Below are positions 1 to 7,756 of a DNA stretch of 64,000 nucleotides, in pieces; position 1 is the first letter of the stretch, and each line of letters starts with the position of its first letter. Under the pieces are notes generated by a model. It was not told the origin of the DNA and made no database searches. It worked only from the letters and a program-made list of their open reading frames with translations. Location: the NCBI GenBank assembly GCA_017397895.1, contig JAFQHP010000010.1:54755-118754 (forward strand). Direction: 5' to 3'. Made by a program: the position numbers and the translations under genes. This DNA is from Clostridia bacterium. GTDB lineage: Bacteria > Bacillota > Clostridia > Christensenellales > Aristaeellaceae.

Positions 1-40
1 CTGAGGAGGGGAAAAAACGCCGGCCGGACTGCTTTTGTTC

Positions 41-69
41 TTGACTTTTACGGTGGCATTTTGTATACT
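41..69 (+). promoter_or_regulatory. Sigma-A promoter of the tRNA-Ser gene
   Basis: A TTGACT -35 box (41-46) and a TATACT -10 box (64-69) are separated by 17 bases and lie 26 bases before the mature tRNA 5' end. Confidence 0.75.
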
Positions 70-94
70 GAATGTTGCCCGTTGAACCGAATGT

Positions 95-185
95 GGAGAC
101 GTATCGAAGCGGTCATAACGGGGCGCACTCGAAATGCGTTGGGCTGTAACAGGTCCCGTGGGTTCGAATCCCACCGTCTCCGCCA
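95..185 (+). tRNA. tRNA-Ser, anticodon CGA
   Basis: The acceptor stem GGAGACG (95-101) pairs with CGTCTCC before the discriminator G and an encoded CCA (183-185). The anticodon loop CTCGAAA places CGA at 130-132, which decodes UCG. A long variable arm typical of class II tRNAs precedes the T arm GTGGG-TTCGAAT-CCCAC. All class II serine features are present, so the gene looks functional. Confidence 0.97.
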
Positions 186-188
186 ACG

Positions 189-219
189 ACCGGGAAAGCA
201 ACGGCTTCCCCGGTTTTTT
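189..219 (+). terminator. Intrinsic terminator after tRNA-Ser
   Basis: The ACCGGGAA arm pairs with TTCCCCGGT (one bulge) and is followed by a run of six T residues just 4 bases after the tRNA CCA end. Confidence 0.75.
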
Positions 220-234
220 GTTGCTCCTTTTTCT

Positions 235-1488
235 TTACATGCCTGCCAGGTACTCTTCCGCCATATGCACGGCCACGGCGCCGTCTGCCACCGCGGTCAC
301 CACCTGGCGCAGCACCTTCGTGCGCACATCCCCCACGGCATACACGCCGGGAAGCGCGGTTTTGGTATCTTCCCCGGCCACAATGTAGCCGTTTTCCAGG
401 GGCAGCTGGCCTTCTGCCAGTTCTGTGGCGGGCTGGCGGCCAATGCTGATAAACACGCCCTGGCAGGGAATGTCCGTCTTTTCGCCGGTGCGTGCATCCT
501 TCACCCGTACGCCGGTCACGTCCCCGTCATGCAGGAAAGCATCCACCACGCTGTTCCAGCAGAACGTCACGTTTCCTGCCTGCATCAGCGGATTGTAATA
601 CACCCTCTCCGCCCGCAGCTTGTCCCGCCGGTGCACCACGATCACCTTTTCCGCAATGCGGCTCAAAAGCAGGGCGTCCGCCGCCGCCGAATTGCCGCCG
701 CCCACTACAACCACCGTCTTTCCCCGGTAAAACATACCGTCGCAGGCGGCGCAATAGGCCACGCCCCGGCCCAGCAGCTTTTCTTCCTCCGCCAGGCCAA
801 GTTTCCGCGGCCCGGCGCCCATGGCCAGCACCACCGTGCGGGCATGGAGCGCCCCTTCGCTGGTTTCCAGCGCTTTGATTTCCTTTTGCAGCTCCACCCG
901 TTTTACCAGCGCATGCAGGGTTTTGGTGCCAAAGCGCTCCGCCTGCTTTTGCATCTGCTCCGCCAGTGTATAGCCGTCAATCCCCTCTGCAAAGCCGGGG
1001 TAATTATCAATCTGATGGGTCAGCGCCATTTGCCCGCCGGCAGAAAGCCGCTCCACCACCAGCACATCCAGCCCTGCCCGCGCTGCATACAGTGCCGCCG
1101 TATACCCGCCGGGACCGCCGCCGATCACGATCATATCGTACACATGGCGATCCGCTTCTTTCTCTTTTTTGGGCAGCACCTTTTCCAGAAAAGCTTCGAT
1201 ATGTGCCCGGGACGGCGGCTCCACAATCTGGCCCAGCGGTTCGCCTCTCTGATACAGCCGCAGCGTGGGAATGCGGCGGATATCCTGCCGCTGGCGAATG
1301 CCCTCAAATGTATCCACATTGATCTTCACCAACGTCATTTCCCCGGCATATTCATCGGCCAGCTGATCGTAGGCTTTCTCAATGCGCCTGCAATCGCCGC
1401 ACCATGGCGCCCAGAAATCCGCCAGTACCGTTTTTCCGCTCTTCACCAGTTCTTCCAGCTGCCGCTCATTGATCTCCATGGCCGCCAT
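235..1488 (-). CDS. Thioredoxin / thioredoxin-disulfide reductase fusion protein
   Basis: This 417-residue protein joins a thioredoxin domain (about residues 1-105) to an FAD- and NADPH-dependent thioredoxin reductase (about 115-417). The thioredoxin active site is WCGDC instead of the usual WCGPC. The reductase part has the FAD motif GGGPGGYTAALYAARAG, the redox pair CAAC followed by DG, the NADPH motif VVGGGNSAAADA and the C-terminal GDVR FAD signature. A fused electron donor and acceptor should form a self-contained cytosolic disulfide-reducing system. I chose the start at 1488 because GGGAGG lies just upstream and a TATAAT box at 1537-1542 would place the transcript start after the more upstream ATG at 1602. 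Residues lining both active sites are intact apart from the P-to-D change in the thioredoxin motif. Confidence 0.9.
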   Translation of the reverse strand: MAAMEINERQLEELVKSGKTVLADFWAPWCGDCRRIEKAYDQLADEYAGEMTLVKINVDTFEGIRQRQDIRRIPTLRLYQRGEPLGQIVEPPSRAHIEAFLEKVLPKKEKEADRHVYDMIVIGGGPGGYTAALYAARAGLDVLVVERLSAGGQMALTHQIDNYPGFAEGIDGYTLAEQMQKQAERFGTKTLHALVKRVELQKEIKALETSEGALHARTVVLAMGAGPRKLGLAEEEKLLGRGVAYCAACDGMFYRGKTVVVVGGGNSAAADALLLSRIAEKVIVVHRRDKLRAERVYYNPLMQAGNVTFCWNSVVDAFLHDGDVTGVRVKDARTGEKTDIPCQGVFISIGRQPATELAEGQLPLENGYIVAGEDTKTALPGVYAVGDVRTKVLRQVVTAVADGAVAVHMAEEYLAGM

Positions 1489-1536
1489 TTTTATTTCCTC
1501 CCATCCGATCACATGCATTTTTTTCTCATTGCCTAT

Positions 1537-1542
1537 ATTATA
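1537..1542 (-). promoter_or_regulatory. -10 box for the thioredoxin reductase fusion
   Basis: A perfect TATAAT on the minus strand lies about 50 bases before the chosen start codon. The matching -35 region (TTTCCT at 17 bases) is weak, so this is a tentative promoter. Confidence 0.5.
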
Positions 1543-1706
1543 TACCTGTCCCGCCAAAAAGGAAACGGGACATGCGTATATTATTTTTTCACGAACAGTC
1601 ACTATTTACTCTTTGTTCCTTCCGTTCGGGAGATTTTCATAAGGGTCAAATAAGGGTCAAAACCAAAGAAAAAAGCCCTGAACCCCTTATGTTTCAAGGC
1701 TTTTTA

Positions 1707-1857
1707 TGGTGGAGGTGAGGGGAATTGCTCTCGCCTCACGGCTCGGTCACCGCGGCTCTGGCAGCCCACCGGGCTGCCATTCACTACCGCTCCAGTTCAA
1801 TTCCCCTCCCCTTTTATTCGCAATAAAAAAACGCCACCGCTTGGGTGGCATTTTTAT
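1707..1857 (-). repeat. tmRNA-3'-end-like tandem repeat, unit A
   Basis: This is the most distal of three tandem units between trxB and ssrA. On the minus strand the unit begins with inverted-repeat arm GGGGAATTGAAC, contains the perfect inner hairpin GGCAGCCC-GGT-GGGCTGCC, and ends with CAATTCCCCTCACCTCCACCA, the same 3' sequence as tmRNA. A terminator-like hairpin (GCCACC/GGTGGC plus T run) separates it from unit B. No credible coding frame is present. Confidence 0.85.
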
Positions 1858-2012
1858 TGGTGGAGGTGAGGGGAATTGCTCTCGCCTCACGGCTCGGTCA
1901 CTGCGGCTCTGGCAGCCCACCGGGCTGCCATTCACTACCGCTCCAGTTCAATTCCCCTCGCCTTTTCTTTCGCAAAGAAAAATGCCTCCCTTTTCAGGGA
2001 GGTCATTTTCTT
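1858..2012 (-). repeat. tmRNA-3'-end-like tandem repeat, unit B
   Basis: This 155-base unit is nearly identical to units A and C in its central 95 bases, differing by a few substitutions. It carries the GAGGGGAATTG/CAATTCCCCTC inverted pair and the GGCAGCCC/GGGCTGCC hairpin. It is separated from unit C by a CCTCCC/GGGAGG terminator-like hairpin identical to the one following ssrA itself. Confidence 0.85.
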
Positions 2013-2167
2013 TGGTGGAGGTGAGGGGAATTGCTCTCGCCTCACGGCTCGGTCATCGCGGCTCTGGCAGCCCACTGGGCTGCCATTCACCACCGCTTTA
2101 GTTCAATTCCCCTCACCTTTTCTTTCGTAAAGAAAAATGCCTCCCTTTTCAGGGAGGTCATTTTCTT
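2013..2167 (-). repeat. tmRNA-3'-end-like tandem repeat, unit C
   Basis: This unit lies immediately downstream of the ssrA 3' end. Its distance to ssrA (155 bases) equals the B-to-C period. It repeats the ssrA terminal bases (CAATTCCCCTCACC then TCCACCA) and includes the ssrA terminator hairpin at its proximal edge. The centre can fold into a cruciform of about 95 bases. Confidence 0.85.
2137..2163 (-). terminator. Intrinsic terminator of ssrA
   Basis: On the minus strand GACCTCCCT and AGGGAGGC form a stem with a GAAA loop followed by a T run, four to five bases after the tmRNA CCA end. Confidence 0.75.
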
Positions 2168-2516
2168 TGGTGGAGGTGAGGGGAATTGAACCCCTGTCCG
2201 AAGATTCAGTTGTACAGGTTTCTCCGAGCGCAGACAGGATATTGACATTCCCTCCGCTGCACGCCTCCTGACAGGCTTACAGCTTCAGTAGCTTCATAAT
2301 ACCGGGCACGCCGCAAAGCTTAGGCGGCCCTGTTCCCTACTTAAATCACGCCGGGATCCTGAGCCGTAGGCAACTCAGGGCCGACGCGCTGCATTAAGCA
2401 GCGAAAGCGTACTGATTATTGTCAGTTAATTTTAAAGTTCCCCGTTTTTAAGCGGCCAGGGTCCGCTGCTCGCTTCCCATACCCCCGACGATCCCCGTCG
2501 AAACCAGTACACCCCC
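2168..2516 (-). ncRNA. ssrA: Transfer-messenger RNA (tmRNA)
   Basis: The RNA begins GGGGGTGTACTGG and continues with the conserved TTTCGACGGGGAT segment. It ends GTTCAATTCCCC, CACCTCC and ACCA, so GGGGGTG pairs with CACCTCC to form the tRNA-like acceptor. The length is about 349 nt. The internal tag frame runs over 2394-2429 and reads ...TDNNQYAFAA then TAA, ending in the degron-type AFAA. The resume codon is unclear because the usual GCA is absent. The role is rescue of stalled ribosomes together with SmpB, which is encoded 20 bases upstream; the two are probably transcribed together. Confidence 0.97.
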
Positions 2517-2535
2517 AGGGATCCGTACGCTTTTT

Positions 2536-3003
2536 TTACTCGGCGCGGCCACGCATGGCACGTTCCATTTCCCGCTTGACATCCTTTTCCGCCATGGTTG
2601 CCCGCTTGTCATGCAGGTGTTTGCCGCGGCAAAGGCCCAGGTTCATTTTCATGCGGCCGTTTTTCAGGTACACATCCAGCGGGATCAGGGAATAGCCCTG
2701 CCGCTGCACCTGGGCACCCAGCTTGCGGATTTCGCTTTTGTGGAGCAAAAGACGCTTGGGGCGCAGGGGATCGGTGTTGAAAATGCTGCCCTGTTCGTAG
2801 GGGCTGATGTGCATCCCCTGCACCAGCACTTCCCCGTTTTTCACCATGGCAAAGCTTTCCTTCAGGTTCACCTTGCCCTGGCGCATGCTTTTCACTTCCG
2901 TGCCCTTCAGCTCAATGCCGCACTCCAGCGATTCTTCAATAAAGTAATCGTGGCGTGCTTTGCGGTTTTGTGCAATGGGCTTGATTCCCGGCGTTTTCGG
3001 CAT
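2536..3003 (-). CDS. smpB: SsrA-binding protein SmpB
   Basis: The 155-residue protein binds tmRNA and delivers it to stalled ribosomes for trans-translation. It shows the family hallmarks [10 protein letters not shown] near the N-terminus, [11 protein letters not shown](M/L)R, a central [14 protein letters not shown]-type [12 protein letters not shown], and the basic C-terminal tail region [12 protein letters not shown]. The start at 3003 follows AAAGGAGGGCGTGC, while a start at 3024 would sit on the ribosome site. Its position directly before ssrA agrees with the function. Confidence 0.97.
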   Translation of the reverse strand: MPKTPGIKPIAQNRKARHDYFIEESLECGIELKGTEVKSMRQGKVNLKESFAMVKNGEVLVQGMHISPYEQGSIFNTDPLRPKRLLLHKSEIRKLGAQVQRQGYSLIPLDVYLKNGRMKMNLGLCRGKHLHDKRATMAEKDVKREMERAMRGRAE

Positions 3004-3035
3004 TGCACGCCCTCCTTTCTTCATTGCAGGAATAT

Positions 3036-3065
3036 ATTATACAGGAAAGCCGCAAAAAATGCAAA
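3036..3065 (-). promoter_or_regulatory. Promoter of smpB-ssrA
   Basis: A TATAAT -10 box (3036-3041) lies 18 bases from TTTGCA (3060-3065). It sits between luxS and smpB, so smpB-ssrA can be transcribed independently of luxS. Confidence 0.55.
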
Positions 3066-3073
3066 CTTTTGTT

Positions 3074-3541
3074 TTAGTCCGGGTACACAAACCGACGGTG
3101 CTGCCGCAGTTCCTGCTGGTAGCGGGCAATGTAATGCTTGGCCATGTTCAGGTTCTGCTCGCTGTAATTGCCGCATTCCTCCGGCCTGGCCCCGGGAATA
3201 TCCCCTTCAAAGTTCACAATGAAGGTGCACATTTCGTCCACCAGAGGAAATGCTTCCTCCGCTGTCCAATCGCCGAACAAAAGCAGATAGCAGCCGGTAC
3301 GGCAGCCCATGGGGCCAAAGTACACCACATCGTTTTTCTTTTCGTGGTTGCGAAGGAAGGTGGCGCCCAGGTGCTCAATGGTGTGCAGCGCAGGCACGTC
3401 AATCACCGGCTCCCTGTTGGGGGCTGTGATGCGCAGGTCAAAGGTGGTCACCGCCTGACCGCCTTTTTCGTCTCTTCGGGATACATACAGCCCAGGAAAC
3501 AGGTTCAGGTGATTGATGCGAAAGCTGGCAATGCGTTCCAT
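3074..3541 (-). CDS. luxS: S-ribosylhomocysteine lyase
   Basis: The 155-residue cytosolic metalloenzyme splits S-ribosylhomocysteine into homocysteine and the autoinducer-2 precursor DPD in the activated methyl cycle. The metal site is visible as HTIEH (first and last His) and the later Cys in EECGN. The MGCRTG motif with the catalytic Cys and the N-terminal DLR motif are conserved. A good ribosome site (AAGGAG) precedes the start. It lies after the glgA terminator, and no pfs or metabolic partner is next to it. Confidence 0.97.
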   Translation of the reverse strand: MERIASFRINHLNLFPGLYVSRRDEKGGQAVTTFDLRITAPNREPVIDVPALHTIEHLGATFLRNHEKKNDVVYFGPMGCRTGCYLLLFGDWTAEEAFPLVDEMCTFIVNFEGDIPGARPEECGNYSEQNLNMAKHYIARYQQELRQHRRFVYPD

Positions 3542-3559
3542 AAAATGACTCCTTCACTG

Positions 3560-3588
3560 AAAAGGGAGGCGGCTGTTTACCGCCTCCC
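3560..3588 (-). terminator. Intrinsic terminator of the glgC-glgD-glgA operon
   Basis: A perfect 9-base stem GGGAGGCGG/CCGCCTCCC with a 7-base loop is followed on the minus strand by TTTT, 10 bases past glgA and before luxS. Confidence 0.8.
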
Positions 3589-3597
3589 CTGTTTTGC

Positions 3598-5175
3598 TTA
3601 TTCAGCCGTTTCGGCCTTCTTCTTCCGGGGGGCACGGGGCTTCTTGGGCTTTTCTTCCGCCGCCACATCCACCACGACATCCACCTTGGGCTTGCGGGGT
3701 GCACGGGGCTTTTTGGCCTTGGGGGCTTCCTGCTCCTGCTGGCGCAGCATGTGCTGGTACAAAGACAGGTATGTTTCAGCGGAATGGTCCCAGGAATAAT
3801 CGCCTTCCATGCCGCGCTTTTGCAGCATCTTCCACACGGCCTTGTTGCTGTTGTAGAAGTACAGGGCACGGCGCAGGGTGAAGAGCATATCGTGGGCGTT
3901 ATAGTTGAAGAAGGTGAAGCCGTTGCCGGCGTTATTGGCTTCGTTGTAGGAAAGCACGGTGTCCCGCAGGCCGCCGGTTTCGCGCACCACGGGCAGGGTG
4001 CCGTAGCGCAGGGCGATCATCTGGCTCAGGCCGCAGGGCTCAAACTGGCTGGGCATGAGGAAGATATCGCTGCCGGCATAGATGCGGTGGGCCAGGGCGC
4101 CGTCCATGCGGAAACGGGCGGCCACACGGCCCTGATAATGCTGCTCAGCCCAGCTGAACAAGTTCACATACCGGGCATCGCCCATGCCCAGCACCACCAA
4201 CTGCACGTCTTCCGCCATGATTTCGCCGATCACACGGTCAATCAGGTCCAGGCCCTTCTGGTTGCTCAGGCGGGTAATGAGAGAAATGATGGGCACATCG
4301 GCGCGCACTTCCAGGCCCAGTTCCTTCTGCAGCTCTTCCTTGCAGACGGCCTTGCCGCTCATGTCGTCGGAAGTGTAGACGGCGGGAATGAGGGGATCGC
4401 CGGCGGGGTTGTATTCGCCGATATCAATGCCGTTGAGCACACCGGACAGGCTTTCCTTCCGGGCACGGAGCAGGCCGTCCATGCGTTCGCCGTAATAAGC
4501 AGTCTGGATTTCTTCGGCATAGGAGGGGCTGACGGTGGTGATTTCATCGGAATACACCAGGGCTGCCTTCATGAAGTTGGCGCAGCCGTAGCATTCCAGC
4601 TTGTCATCGGTGAACAGGCTGTCCCCAAGACCCAGCACATCCTGCACTTCGGGAATACCGAAAATGCCCTGATACTGCAGGTTATGGATGGTGAACACGG
4701 TTTTGATGTTGCTGTAGAAGGGCAGATGCTGATACTGGATTTTCAAAAGCGCCGGGATCATACCCGCCTGCCAGTCATGGGCGTGGAGGATATCGGGGGC
4801 AAAGTCCAGCAGGGGCAGGGCGTTCAGGCAGGCCCTGTCAAAGAAGCCGTAGCGTTCGTATTCATCGCCGCCCATACCGTAGATATAGCTGCGGCCGAAG
4901 TAATACTTATTGTCCACGAAATACCAGGTGACGCCGTCTTTTTCCAGCGCTTCAATACCGCAGTACTGCTTGCGCCAGCCCAGCTCCACCTCAAAATCAA
5001 TCACATGCTTCATCTGCGCCACATAATCGTGGGGAATCATGCTGTACAAAGGCAGCATCACCCGCACGTCATGGCCCTTTTTCGCCAGCACGGGGGCCAG
5101 TGCGCCCACCACGTCTGCCAAACCGCCGGTCTTGCAGAAAGGTACGCATTCAGAAGCCGTAAAGAGAATTTTCAT
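3598..5175 (-). CDS. glgA: Glycogen synthase (ADP-glucose type) with a basic C-terminal tail
   Basis: The 525-residue GT5 enzyme extends alpha-1,4-glucan from ADP-glucose. The ADP-glucose-binding KTGGLADVVGAL motif lies at residues 15-26, and the C-terminal GT-B half carries SQFEPCGLSQ. The catalytic body ends near residue 480. It is followed by about 45 residues rich in Lys, Pro and Ala containing two copies of KKPRAPRK, an extension unusual for GlgA. It is the last gene of the glgC-glgD-glgA run and is followed by a strong terminator. The start is supported by GAGGTGAAGAAAG. Confidence 0.95.
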   Translation of the reverse strand: MKILFTASECVPFCKTGGLADVVGALAPVLAKKGHDVRVMLPLYSMIPHDYVAQMKHVIDFEVELGWRKQYCGIEALEKDGVTWYFVDNKYYFGRSYIYGMGGDEYERYGFFDRACLNALPLLDFAPDILHAHDWQAGMIPALLKIQYQHLPFYSNIKTVFTIHNLQYQGIFGIPEVQDVLGLGDSLFTDDKLECYGCANFMKAALVYSDEITTVSPSYAEEIQTAYYGERMDGLLRARKESLSGVLNGIDIGEYNPAGDPLIPAVYTSDDMSGKAVCKEELQKELGLEVRADVPIISLITRLSNQKGLDLIDRVIGEIMAEDVQLVVLGMGDARYVNLFSWAEQHYQGRVAARFRMDGALAHRIYAGSDIFLMPSQFEPCGLSQMIALRYGTLPVVRETGGLRDTVLSYNEANNAGNGFTFFNYNAHDMLFTLRRALYFYNSNKAVWKMLQKRGMEGDYSWDHSAETYLSLYQHMLRQQEQEAPKAKKPRAPRKPKVDVVVDVAAEEKPKKPRAPRKKKAETAE

Positions 5176-5243
5176 CTTTCTTCACCTCGTTCGTTATTGG
5201 AAAGAACCCCTTTCCCCTACCCGGCAAAACCGCCATACAGAGG

Positions 5244-5277
5244 AATATGCAGGGCAAACATTTCTGCCCTGCATATT
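5244..5277. other. Inverted repeat between glgD and glgA
   Basis: A perfect 12-base inverted repeat (AATATGCAGGGC and GCCCTGCATATT, 10-base loop) lies in the 140-base gap between glgD and glgA. No T run follows, so it is more likely an mRNA-stabilising or processing hairpin than a full terminator. Confidence 0.6.
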
Positions 5278-5315
5278 GTATCATTTGCTGCGGGCAAGGG
5301 TCAGGCCCACATGGG

Positions 5316-6437
5316 TTACACGATCAGGTCCTTGGCCACCACGATGGGATAATTGCGGGGGCCGATAAGCCGGGTTTCTTCCCGGATGACGGACTGCTTA
5401 TCCAGAATGCAGTGGTCAATTTCGGCATCCTTCTTCACGCAGCCGTCCTGCATGATGATGGAGTTTTTCACCACAGCGCCCTTTTCGATGTGCACGCCCC
5501 GGAAGAGGATGCTGTTTTCCACCGTGCCTTCAATCACGCAGCCGTCGGCCACCAGGCAGTTTTTCACCTGAGCGCCGGTCACATAGCGGGAGGGCATTTC
5601 GTCCCGCAGCTTGGTGAGCACAGGACGGTCGGCGTCGAAGAAATTGCGGCGGGTTTCGGCGTCCATCAGTTCCATAGAGGCTTCGAAATAGGCCTGCACG
5701 GAGTCGATGTACCAGGACTTGCCGGTGTATTCATAGCCGTACACCCGCAATGTGCCTTCGTAGATGCCGTTCATGAGCAGGTCGCGGGTCAGATGGTACT
5801 GGCCGCGGGACACAGCACGGTCCACCAGGTCGATCAGCAGTTCACGCCGCACGCACATGCATTCCATATAGGTGTAGGGCATCCGGGAGATGGTGGGGTC
5901 CACTTCCAGGCCCGTCACACGGCCGGTTTCGTCCACGTCGATGTAGCGGCCGGCGCCGTTGCGGCGCATGGAGGGTTCCTTGGTGTACAGCAGGGTGATA
6001 TCGGCGCCCTTTTCGATGTGGGCAGAGAGCATTTCGTCATACTTGGCGGAATAGAGGATGTGCGTATCCGTAACCACCACATAGCGTTCCTTGCTGCGGC
6101 GCAGGTAGTGCAGATTGGAGCGCACGGCATCCAGGAAGCCGGCATACACGCCCACGTTGTCCCGCGTCATGAAGGGAGGCAGCATCACAAGGCCGTTGCG
6201 CTTGCCATGCAAATCCCATTCACGGCCGGAGCCCAGATGGTCCATGAGGCTGTTGTAGTTGCGCTGCAGGATCACGCCCACATTGCGGATGCCGCTGGAC
6301 ACCATGGCGGACAGCGGGAAGTCGATCAGGCGGTAGCGGCCGTAAATCGGCACGGCGGCCACAGCACGGTTGGTGGTCAGTTCACGCAGCTGCGCGTCAC
6401 GTTCTCCGGTATAGATGATACCCATCATGCTTTTCAT
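5316..6437 (-). CDS. glgD: Glucose-1-phosphate adenylyltransferase, GlgD regulatory subunit
   Basis: The 373-residue protein is the non-catalytic partner subunit of bacterial two-subunit ADP-glucose pyrophosphorylases. The N-terminal nucleotidyltransferase-like region reads MGIIYTGERDAQLRELT where GlgC has the pyrophosphate-binding GGxGxRL loop, which marks GlgD. The IYGRYRLIDFPLS segment is retained. The C-terminal part has the left-handed beta-helix hexapeptide pattern (VENSILFRGVHIEKGAVVKNS). It lies 17 bases after glgC and is preceded by GGAAGGGGG. Confidence 0.95.
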   Translation of the reverse strand: MKSMMGIIYTGERDAQLRELTTNRAVAAVPIYGRYRLIDFPLSAMVSSGIRNVGVILQRNYNSLMDHLGSGREWDLHGKRNGLVMLPPFMTRDNVGVYAGFLDAVRSNLHYLRRSKERYVVVTDTHILYSAKYDEMLSAHIEKGADITLLYTKEPSMRRNGAGRYIDVDETGRVTGLEVDPTISRMPYTYMECMCVRRELLIDLVDRAVSRGQYHLTRDLLMNGIYEGTLRVYGYEYTGKSWYIDSVQAYFEASMELMDAETRRNFFDADRPVLTKLRDEMPSRYVTGAQVKNCLVADGCVIEGTVENSILFRGVHIEKGAVVKNSIIMQDGCVKKDAEIDHCILDKQSVIREETRLIGPRNYPIVVAKDLIV

Positions 6438-6454
6438 TGTCTCTTCCCCCTTCC

Positions 6455-7630
6455 TTAATTATCAGCGAACTGTTCGCCGGCCTTGATAACCGTGTTTTCG
6501 GGCACCTTCACGCCCTGGCCCACCACGGCGATGAGGCCTTCTTCTTCGCCCACCACACAACCGGCCAGAATTTCGGCATTTTCGGCCACGATGGCACGGC
6601 GGATGGCAGCGCCCTTGCGGATGACGGCGCCGGGCATGATCACACTGTCGATCACTTCTGCGCCTTCTTCCACAATCACGCCGGAAGAAAGGATGGAGTG
6701 GACGGCTTTGCCCATGATTTCGCAGCCTTCGGTGATGAGGCAGTTATCCACGGTGGCGCCGTCGGCAATGTGATGGGGGGGCATGCCCAGGTTCCGGGCA
6801 TAGATGCGGAACTTCTTGTCATGCAGGTCAATTTCCGGCTTTTCGGCCAGCAGGTCCATATTGGCTTCCCACAGGCTTTCGATGGTACCCACGTCCTTCC
6901 AGTAATCGTTGAAGGAATAGGCCACCATCTTCTGGCCGTCACCCAGCATGGCGGGGATGATGTTCTTGCCAAAGTCATTGGAGGAATTGGGATTCTGCTC
7001 GTCCTCGATGAGGTACTTGCGCAGCTTTTCCCAGGTGAACACATACACGCCCATGGAGGCGTTGTTGGACTTGGGATTCTTGGGCTTTTCCTCGAACTCC
7101 ACGATGTTGAAGTTTTCGTCGGTGTTCATGATGCCAAAGCGGCTGGCTTCTTCCCACGGCACCTGGCGCACGGCGATGGTGGCGTCGGCGCCCAGCTTTT
7201 CGTGGTGGGCGATCATGGCGGCATAGTCCATCTTGTAAATATGGTCGCCGGAGAGGATCAGCACGTAATCGGGGTTATACTGGGCAATGAAGGCCAGGTT
7301 CTGGTAGATGGCATTGGCGGTACCCTTGTACCATTCGCCGCTGGCGCCGGTCTGGTAGGGGGGCAGCACAAACACGCCGCCGGAAACAAGGTCCAGATCC
7401 CAGGGGGCGCCGCTGGCGATATAAGCATTCAGTTCCAAGGGACGGTACTGGGTCAGAACGCCCACCACGTCGATATTGGAATTGGTGCAGTTGGACAGGG
7501 GGAAGTCGATGATGCGGTACTTACAGCCGTAAGGAACGGCAGGCTTGGCCATTTGCTTCGTCAGGATCCCCAGACGGCTTCCCTGGCCGCCAGCCAGCAG
7601 CATGGCCACGCAACGCTTTTTGCCGGGCAT
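6455..7630 (-). CDS. glgC: Glucose-1-phosphate adenylyltransferase, catalytic subunit
   Basis: The 391-residue enzyme makes ADP-glucose from ATP and glucose-1-phosphate, the committed step of glycogen synthesis. Residues 13-35 carry the complete loop [20 protein letters not shown]. The [22 protein letters not shown] and FEEKP motifs are present, followed by a beta-helix C-terminal domain. It is the first gene of glgC-glgD-glgA, and a start at 7630 follows AAGGGAG. The presence of both GlgC and GlgD indicates the heteromeric, clostridial/bacillar type of enzyme. Confidence 0.96.
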   Translation of the reverse strand: MPGKKRCVAMLLAGGQGSRLGILTKQMAKPAVPYGCKYRIIDFPLSNCTNSNIDVVGVLTQYRPLELNAYIASGAPWDLDLVSGGVFVLPPYQTGASGEWYKGTANAIYQNLAFIAQYNPDYVLILSGDHIYKMDYAAMIAHHEKLGADATIAVRQVPWEEASRFGIMNTDENFNIVEFEEKPKNPKSNNASMGVYVFTWEKLRKYLIEDEQNPNSSNDFGKNIIPAMLGDGQKMVAYSFNDYWKDVGTIESLWEANMDLLAEKPEIDLHDKKFRIYARNLGMPPHHIADGATVDNCLITEGCEIMGKAVHSILSSGVIVEEGAEVIDSVIMPGAVIRKGAAIRRAIVAENAEILAGCVVGEEEGLIAVVGQGVKVPENTVIKAGEQFADN

Positions 7631-7706
7631 ATGAAAAACTCCCTTCTTATTCAGCTTTTGCCCCTCTTTTTGCAGGACAAAAACGCTTTTTTTCCAGTCA
7701 ATTTGT

Positions 7707-7712
7707 ATTATA
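7707..7712 (-). promoter_or_regulatory. Possible -10 box for glgC-glgD-glgA
   Basis: A TATAAT on the minus strand lies about 77 bases before glgC in the gap after glgB. The -35 region is poor (TTCCAA at 17 bases), so this is tentative. Confidence 0.4.
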
Positions 7713-7756
7713 ACACAAAATATGCCAATTTGGAAGATATTCGGCCATATTTTGCA

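Noticed and set aside
1706..2101. A frame through the ssrA-proximal repeats with repeated LASRLGHRGSGSPPG.
   Set aside because: The periodic translation is a by-product of the 151-155 base DNA repeats; stem conservation explains them better than coding.
1707..2167. CRISPR array at the tandem repeats.
   Set aside because: Units are about 155 bases and almost identical throughout, with no short repeat/variable spacer layout and no cas genes.
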